A stretch of 9,167 nucleotides of DNA. Origin: Devosia sp. (GTDB lineage Bacteria; Pseudomonadota; Alphaproteobacteria; Rhizobiales; Devosiaceae). Below, one piece after another: positions 4,748 to 9,167 of the stretch; position 1 is the stretch's first letter, and the number at the start of each line of letters is the position of its first letter. The notes beneath the pieces are model-generated. The model ran no database searches and was not told where the DNA came from. It saw only the letters and a program-made list of their open reading frames with translations. A program made the position numbers and the translations under genes. Where the stretch lies: the NCBI GenBank assembly GCA_011322005.1, contig DROE01000156.1, positions 1 to 9,167 of the forward strand, read 5' to 3'.

Positions 4748-6574
4748 CTATTCCACGGTGACGGATTTGGCCAGGTTTCTGGGCTGATCCACGTCAGTTC
4801 CCATAATGATTGCAGTGTGATAGGCTAAAAGCTGCACCGGAACGGTCGCCAGAATCGGCGCGACAAACGGATGGACATCTGGCACCACGATCAGGTCGTC
4901 GACCTCTGCGCCGGCGCTTCCTGCCCCGTTGCTGTCCGTTATCAGAACAATCTGCCCGCCCCGGGCCGCCGCTTCGTGCAGATTGGACAGGGTTTTTTCC
5001 ATCAATTCATCGCTTGGCGCCACTACGATCACCGGCATCTGCTCGTCAATCAGGGCGATGGGACCGTGTTTGAGTTCTCCAGCCGCATAGCCCTCGGCAT
5101 GGATATAGGATAACTCCTTGAGCTTGAGCGCACCTTCCATGGCGATGGGAAACATCACCCCGCGCCCCAGATAAAGCACATCCGAGGCCTTGGCGAGTTT
5201 CTTGGCCAGTTCCTCCACCTTACTTTCCCCGGCAAGGGTTTGCGAAACTGCACCGGGCAGGTGAAGAAGCGCCGCCACGAGTTCGCGCTCATCCTCTTCT
5301 GTCAAGAATCCCCTCGCCCTCCCCGCGGCAACCGCCAGAGCGGCCATCGCGCAAAGCTGTGCCGTGGTTGCTTTTGTCGAGGCAACCGCAATTTCAGGCC
5401 CGCAAAGAATGGGAAACACCACATCAGCTTCGCGCGCCATGGTTGATTCGGTGACATTCACCACAACGCCGATATGCTGCCCCCGTCCGGCACAATAGCG
5501 CAGGGCCGCAAGGGTATCCGCAGTCTCCCCCGACTGGGAGATAAACAGCGACAGCCCCCCTTTTTCAAGGGGCGGTTCGCGATAACGAAACTCTGAGGCA
5601 ATATCCACATCGACCGGCAGTCTGGCATATTTCTCAAACCAGTATTTGGCCACGCAGGCAACATTGTAGGCGGTGCCGCAGGCGCTGATGGTAAGGCGGG
5701 TCAGGCTGGCAAAGTCAAACGGCGTTTCCTCGCGAATGGATACCAGGCCTTTTGCCATGTCCAGATAATGCCCCAGCGTGTGGGAAATGGTTTCGGGCTG
5801 CTCGAACATCTCCTTGGCCATGAAGTGGCGGTGATTTCCCTTGTCAACCATGGCCGAGGATGCCAGCGAGGTGACGGTCTCACGCTCAATAACATCGTCA
5901 TTGGCATCCCGAATAATGACGGATTCAGGGGTCAGAACTGCCCAGTCGCCCTCCTCGAGATAGGTAATGCGGTTGGTGAACGGGGCCAGCGCGAAGGCGT
6001 CCGAGCCCAGAAACACCTCGTTGTCACCATGCCCGATAGCCAGCGGCGACCCTTTTCGCGCCGCGATCAGAAGTCGTTCTTCATCGGCAAACAAAAAAGC
6101 CAGCCCGAATGCACCTAAGAGGCGCTTGAGCACGTTTCCAACTGCCGAAACAGGGTCTGCGCCGCGCTCCATCTCCCGGCTGACCAGCAGCGCCACGATC
6201 TCGGTATCGGTGTCGGTTTTCGGCGGATAACCGTCCCCCGCAAGTTCTTCGCGCAACTCGCGGTAGTTTTCGATAATGCCGTTGTGCACCACCGCAACCC
6301 GGTCGGAGATGTGGGGATGAGCGTTGTTCTGCGTCGGCGCTCCATGGGTTGCCCAGCGCGTATGACCAATGCCGATATTGCCGGGCAACGGATGGGCATC
6401 CAGCAGCGCTTCAAGATTGCCCAGCCTGCCCTCAGCCCGGCGGCGCTCAAGTCCACTCTTGTTGCGAACAGCCACACCGGCACTGTCATAGCCGCGATAT
6501 TCCAGCCGTTTCAGGGCATCCAGCAGGCGGTTTGCCACCGGCTCAACACCGATTATGCCAACAATTCCACACAT
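4748..6574 (-). CDS. glmS: Glutamine--fructose-6-phosphate aminotransferase (isomerizing), GlmS
   Basis: GlmS converts fructose-6-phosphate and glutamine to glucosamine-6-phosphate and glutamate in the cytoplasm. This is the committing step to UDP-GlcNAc for peptidoglycan and lipid A. The 608-residue length equals the family norm. The N-terminal glutaminase domain starts MCGIVGIIG with the nucleophile Cys2, exposed after Met removal. It also has HTRWATHG (71-78), VVHNGI (95-100) and TDTDTEIVA (120-128). Two SIS sugar-binding domains follow (about 285-425 and 455-595), with SQSGETADT at 346-354. The isomerase catalytic set is present: E487 in LKELSYIHAE, H503 in ELKHGP and K603 in the C-terminal NLAKSVTVE. 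Its ATG directly follows the glmU TGA with no intervening base, implying translational coupling. GGAAAG inside the glmU tail, 11 bases before the ATG, is the likely ribosome-binding site. Since glmU coding sequence occupies the upstream region, there is no glmS ribozyme. Confidence 0.98.
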   Translation of the reverse strand: MCGIVGIIGVEPVANRLLDALKRLEYRGYDSAGVAVRNKSGLERRRAEGRLGNLEALLDAHPLPGNIGIGHTRWATHGAPTQNNAHPHISDRVAVVHNGIIENYRELREELAGDGYPPKTDTDTEIVALLVSREMERGADPVSAVGNVLKRLLGAFGLAFLFADEERLLIAARKGSPLAIGHGDNEVFLGSDAFALAPFTNRITYLEEGDWAVLTPESVIIRDANDDVIERETVTSLASSAMVDKGNHRHFMAKEMFEQPETISHTLGHYLDMAKGLVSIREETPFDFASLTRLTISACGTAYNVACVAKYWFEKYARLPVDVDIASEFRYREPPLEKGGLSLFISQSGETADTLAALRYCAGRGQHIGVVVNVTESTMAREADVVFPILCGPEIAVASTKATTAQLCAMAALAVAAGRARGFLTEEDERELVAALLHLPGAVSQTLAGESKVEELAKKLAKASDVLYLGRGVMFPIAMEGALKLKELSYIHAEGYAAGELKHGPIALIDEQMPVIVVAPSDELMEKTLSNLHEAAARGGQIVLITDSNGAGSAGAEVDDLIVVPDVHPFVAPILATVPVQLLAYHTAIIMGTDVDQPRNLAKSVTVE

Positions 6575-7936
6575 TCAGTTCTGATCTTTCCGCGATTTTT
6601 CTTTGAATTCCAAAGCCTTGTTTCTCAACCGCGTTGCTCCGCCCGGCTTGTCAACCACAGAAGCGCGCGTCAGTGCCAGAGCATCCGCCTCCACGTCGCT
6701 GGAAATGGTGGAGCCCGCACCAATAACAGCTCCCTCCCCGATCGAGACAGGCGCCACCAACGCGCTGTTGGAACCGACAAAGGCCCCCTCCCCAATGGTG
6801 GTCACATGCTTGTTCACCCCGTCATAGTTGCAGGTGATGGCGCCCGCCCCGATATTGACCGCCGGACCCAGAACAGCATCTCCCATGTAGGAGAGATGGT
6901 TGACCTTGGCCCCCTCCCCGATTTTGGCATTCTTGAGTTCGACAAAATTGCCCACCTTTGCTTTTGCCGCCAGATTTGTCCCGGGACGCAGCCGGGCAAA
7001 CGGGCCAACGATTGCCCCCTCCCCGATGCTTGCCCCTTCAATGTGCGAGAACGCCTTGATGTGCACACCCTCGGCTACAGTGACCCCGGGGCCGAATATC
7101 ACATTGGGCTCGATACTCACGTCCTTGCCCAGCACTGTATCGTAGGAAAAATAGGTGCTCGAAGGGTCCTGCAAGGTCACACCACTGTTCATGAAATTGT
7201 GACGCATGCGTTGCTGGTACATATGTTCGGCCTGGGCCAGTTGAAAGCGCGAATTCACCCCCACCACATCGTCCGCCGGAGCCACGGCAAAGCCAACCTT
7301 GTATCCGGCTTCGTTGGCAAGCGCGACCAGGTCCCCCAGATAATATTCGGACTGGACATTGTCGTTTTTGACCTTGTCGATGGTCTTGCGGAACACCTCG
7401 GTCCTGAAAGCCAGAATGCAGGCGTTGCACAGGCCCACCTGCCTTTCCGCCACATTTGCATCCTTGTGCTCGCGAATATCGAGCAACCTGTCGCCATCAG
7501 TCAGAAACCGGCCATAACCCGTGGGATCTTCGGGTTCAAAACCCAGAATTGCCGCATCCCAGCCCTCGTCCAGCCGCCTGGTTACAAGACGAAAAATATC
7601 CCCGTGCAGCAACGGATGGTCCCCATAGACCAGCGCCAGATAACCACCCGCCTTTTCCCATGCCGGGCGCGCCATTTTCGCCGCGTGAGCCGTCCCCAGC
7701 CGTTCCCCCTGTTCAAAGAACCGGGCTTCGGGCGCAATGGCGCTGATTGCGGATTTTACCGCGTCCTGCCCCGGCGCGACAACGGCGGCGATAGTGCTGG
7801 CACCCGCATCAAGCGCCGCGCGCGCCACATGCCCAACAATAGGCAATCCCGCAACGCGGTGCAGCAGCTTGGGAATCTTGGAATGCATCCGCTTCCCGTC
7901 GCCCGCAGCGAGGATTATTGTCGTCAGTTCCGGCAT
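6575..7936 (-). CDS. glmU: Bifunctional GlmU: glucosamine-1-phosphate N-acetyltransferase / UDP-GlcNAc pyrophosphorylase
   Basis: GlmU acetylates glucosamine-1-phosphate with acetyl-CoA and then joins the product to UTP, yielding UDP-GlcNAc. The 453-residue length is normal. The N-terminal uridylyltransferase half has LAAGDGKRMHSKIPK (9-23), YGDHPLL (104-110, with metal ligand D106) and DDVVGVNSR (222-230, with metal ligand N228). The C-terminal half is a left-handed beta-helix of hexapeptide repeats (about 255-425). It has RLRPG (315-319), the catalytic-base motif KVNHLSY (H348, equivalent to E. coli H363) and NIGAGAITCNYDG (361-373). The ATG at 7934-7936 gives the standard N-terminus MPELTTIILAAG. 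The 27 in-frame codons upstream look nothing like GlmU. The ribosome-binding site is only a GGGGG 4 bases ahead. It forms an operon with glmS and diverges from the SPOR-like gene. glmM is absent from the window. Confidence 0.97.
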   Translation of the reverse strand: MPELTTIILAAGDGKRMHSKIPKLLHRVAGLPIVGHVARAALDAGASTIAAVVAPGQDAVKSAISAIAPEARFFEQGERLGTAHAAKMARPAWEKAGGYLALVYGDHPLLHGDIFRLVTRRLDEGWDAAILGFEPEDPTGYGRFLTDGDRLLDIREHKDANVAERQVGLCNACILAFRTEVFRKTIDKVKNDNVQSEYYLGDLVALANEAGYKVGFAVAPADDVVGVNSRFQLAQAEHMYQQRMRHNFMNSGVTLQDPSSTYFSYDTVLGKDVSIEPNVIFGPGVTVAEGVHIKAFSHIEGASIGEGAIVGPFARLRPGTNLAAKAKVGNFVELKNAKIGEGAKVNHLSYMGDAVLGPAVNIGAGAITCNYDGVNKHVTTIGEGAFVGSNSALVAPVSIGEGAVIGAGSTISSDVEADALALTRASVVDKPGGATRLRNKALEFKEKSRKDQN

Positions 7937-8025
7937 AAAACCCCCATTTTTCCGACATCTCCGCCACGCTTTCCCCCAAGTTTGTGGCACAAGCATGTTG
8001 GCAAACCAATAAGTCACCCTTTGAT

Positions 8026-8043
8026 GTTAAACTGGTTAAACTT
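8026..8043. repeat. Two-copy 9-base tandem repeat in the divergent glmU / SPOR-like intergenic region
   Basis: GTTAAACTG (8026-8034) is followed immediately by GTTAAACTT (8035-8043). The repeat is the AT-rich part of the 138-base gap (7937-8074) that must hold promoters for both glmU (minus) and the SPOR-like gene (plus). A GATTC, matching the CcrM methylation site GANTC, follows at 8049-8053. A role as a regulator site is only inferred. I could not assign a convincing -35/-10 pair for either gene here. Confidence 0.4.
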
Positions 8044-8074
8044 GCAATGATTCGTTGCGTGTGCGGGGGCCGGC

Positions 8075-8986
8075 ATGGCGAATAGAAAGAGCAGTATTGA
8101 ACAATCCGATGTGACCTTTTGGGGCATCGGAGCCCTGGCATTCGGCGGGCTTGCTGTGCTCAGTGCTACTTTGGGCGCGGTTCTTCCCCAAAGCCTTTGG
8201 GTGGGGCTGCACGCCAACCGGCTGGAGGGAGGAAATCTTAATCAGTTGCGGGCCGAAGTAAGCCGCCTGCACGACCAGCAGGTGCAGTTACGCCGCCAGG
8301 CCTCGCAATTGCGCTCCAGGCTGGTGACAAGCGAACGAAAGCGCGGCGACATGGTGCAGCGGGTTGGCGCCCTTGAATCTTCCATCCCGATGCTGCTTGA
8401 AGTGGTACCCCCGGGAACTGAAATCGACCGTTCCGCCCTCACCGCTTCCATCAGCGAACCCGAAAACGACACCATAAGCTTTGAGGCGGAGGGAGGCACC
8501 GTTACTCTTACCCGGCGCCCCCTGTTTGAGAGTGCGGAGCCAGAGGTTTCCAGCGCTCAACCCCTTCCCCAGCCTCTTTCCGTTGCCCCGGCGCCTGTGC
8601 AATTTCCCGAAGCGGGACAGGGAGCAGAAGGTGAACTGGTTGCCGCCGCTCCAACTGACCGGGGCCAGATCAATGCGCTCACCGAACCGGCTTTCAAGGG
8701 TACGGCCAATCTGATGCAGACTGAATTCGGCATCGCCATTGGCGAAGCGGTCACCCTTGAGAGTGCGGATGAGAAGTGGAGTGAACTTTCCGGCAAGATC
8801 GGCACGCTCCTGCTGGGGTTGAACCCGGCCGTCTCTGACCCTCTGGGAGACGGCTCAAAACACATCGTGCTCGGGCCCATTGCCGACTATGCAGAGGCGG
8901 AAATGCTGTGCCTGCGTATCGGACGTGTGGGTATCGACTGCCTGCCCGTTCAATATGAGAATTCGCGACGCCTTGGCACTCCCTAG
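8075..8986 (+). CDS. Membrane-anchored coiled-coil protein with C-terminal SPOR-like region
   Basis: The 303-residue protein has four visible parts. A short polar N-terminus precedes one membrane helix (about residues 15-37). A probable coiled coil follows (about 50-102; RLHDQQVQLRRQASQLRSRL). Next is a long acidic and Pro/Ala-rich linker (about 108-212). The C-terminal part (about 215-295) resembles a SPOR domain: FGIAIGEAVTLESADEKWSEL, then IVLGPIADYAEAEMLCLRIGRVGIDCLPV, which follows the pattern 'hydrophobic-GP-x-x-x-x-x-EAE...G-x-x-x'. SPOR domains bind glycan strands lacking stem peptides; this copy is divergent, so the assignment is moderate. The layout of one helix, then coiled coil, linker and SPOR suggests a periplasmic, cell-envelope or division-site protein. 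The ATG at 8075 has only a GGGGG 6 bases upstream and no better start. It is divergent from glmU, whose product feeds peptidoglycan synthesis. Confidence 0.78.
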   Translation: MANRKSSIEQSDVTFWGIGALAFGGLAVLSATLGAVLPQSLWVGLHANRLEGGNLNQLRAEVSRLHDQQVQLRRQASQLRSRLVTSERKRGDMVQRVGALESSIPMLLEVVPPGTEIDRSALTASISEPENDTISFEAEGGTVTLTRRPLFESAEPEVSSAQPLPQPLSVAPAPVQFPEAGQGAEGELVAAAPTDRGQINALTEPAFKGTANLMQTEFGIAIGEAVTLESADEKWSELSGKIGTLLLGLNPAVSDPLGDGSKHIVLGPIADYAEAEMLCLRIGRVGIDCLPVQYENSRRLGTP

Positions 8987-8999
8987 ACCGCTTCATGTT

Positions 9000-9017
9000 C
9001 AGATTGAATCAATTCTG
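9000..9017. repeat. Imperfect palindrome after the SPOR-like gene
   Basis: CAGATTGA-A-TCAATTCTG pairs over 8 base pairs with one extra base on the right arm and contains a GANTC site (9006-9010). It starts 14 bases after the stop codon. Palindromes built around TTGAATCAA recur between genes in Hyphomicrobiales genomes, so this may be a copy of a dispersed intergenic repeat. It lacks a T tract, so it is not a standard intrinsic terminator. Confidence 0.35.
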
Positions 9018-9070
9018 TTTCATGATTGGCGAGATGGGCCAGTGCTGAAACGGGCGAAGCGCGATATTTG

Positions 9071-9167
9071 TTATCGGGCAAGACCGGTTTGGCTCTGGAC
9101 ATCCGCCAATCTGAAACCCAAGGGGGACGGGCCCTTTTGCGCCAGTACCGGCGCGAAGTCCTTCGGC
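9071..9167 (-). CDS. Possible 3' end of a minus-strand gene (partial)
   Basis: A minus-strand frame is open from the right edge to a TAA at 9071-9073 and encodes about 31 residues ending DVQSQTGLAR. Its codons mostly end in G or C (about 22 of 31), which fits the coding style of the neighbours better than the overlapping frames do. That is the only evidence. The peptide is not recognised, and other frames here are also open. If real, this gene converges on the SPOR-like gene. Confidence 0.28.
   Translation of the reverse strand, partial: PKDFAPVLAQKGPSPLGFRLADVQSQTGLAR

Noticed and set aside
6575..6700. glmS ribozyme or riboswitch upstream of glmS
   Set aside because: The upstream sequence is intact glmU coding sequence up to a stop codon that touches the glmS ATG, and glmS ribozymes are typical of Gram-positive bacteria.
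7937..8017. N-terminal extension of GlmU by 27 residues to an upstream ATG
   Set aside because: The extension (starting MTYWFANMLV) does not resemble GlmU N-termini. The start at 7936 gives the canonical beginning and the normal 453-residue length.
8026..8043. CtrA binding site in the glmU / SPOR-like intergenic region
   Set aside because: The TTAA half-sites are separated by 5 bases, not the 7 of TTAA-N7-TTAAC, and the second half reads TTAAA rather than TTAAC.
6284..8050. A 588-codon open frame on the plus strand, antisense to glmS and glmU
   Set aside because: It lies opposite two strongly supported genes. The product is low in recognisable motifs and rich in His/Pro/Arg, as expected for an antisense frame of GC-rich coding DNA. 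It is a shadow.

Overview
The window reads as chromosomal core DNA from an alphaproteobacterium, most likely of the order Hyphomicrobiales (Rhizobiales). This rests on the sequence of the respiratory complex I subunits, the glmU-glmS gene order, promoters of the CTTGRC-N17-CTATAT type, and an outer-membrane protein of the kind common in that order. The genus cannot be named from the sequence alone. I see no insertion sequence, prophage, CRISPR array or other mobile element.

Positions 1-2250 (minus strand) hold the start of the complex I operon, nuoA-nuoB-nuoC-nuoD. The genes overlap or lie a few bases apart, and nuoD runs off the left edge. The nuoA leader carries a candidate promoter and a strong inverted repeat. 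A minus-strand intrinsic terminator at 2203-2230 separates the operon from a single gene for a small secreted, beta-barrel-like outer-membrane protein (2253-2789). That gene has its own candidate promoter. Next comes a tRNA-Asp(GTC) gene with an encoded CCA end (2995-3071, minus).

Positions 3210-3761 (plus strand) are a compact two-gene unit: a 69-residue two-helix membrane protein and a YbjQ/UPF0145-family protein. Facing them across a 24-base gap is a DUF502 membrane protein (minus strand) with a near-consensus alphaproteobacterial promoter.

Positions 4748-7936 (minus strand) hold glmU and glmS, whose stop and start codons touch. GlmS makes glucosamine-6-phosphate and GlmU makes UDP-GlcNAc from glucosamine-1-phosphate, feeding peptidoglycan and lipid A synthesis. 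The middle enzyme, GlmM, is not encoded here. Divergent from glmU is a membrane-anchored protein with a coiled coil and a C-terminal SPOR-like region (8075-8986), plausibly linked to the cell wall. The last 180 bases hold an imperfect palindrome and possibly the 3' end of another minus-strand gene.

No clear undescribed system is visible. The best leads are the dyad and start-codon ladder before nuoA, the small membrane protein paired with YbjQ, and the SPOR-like protein beside glmU.
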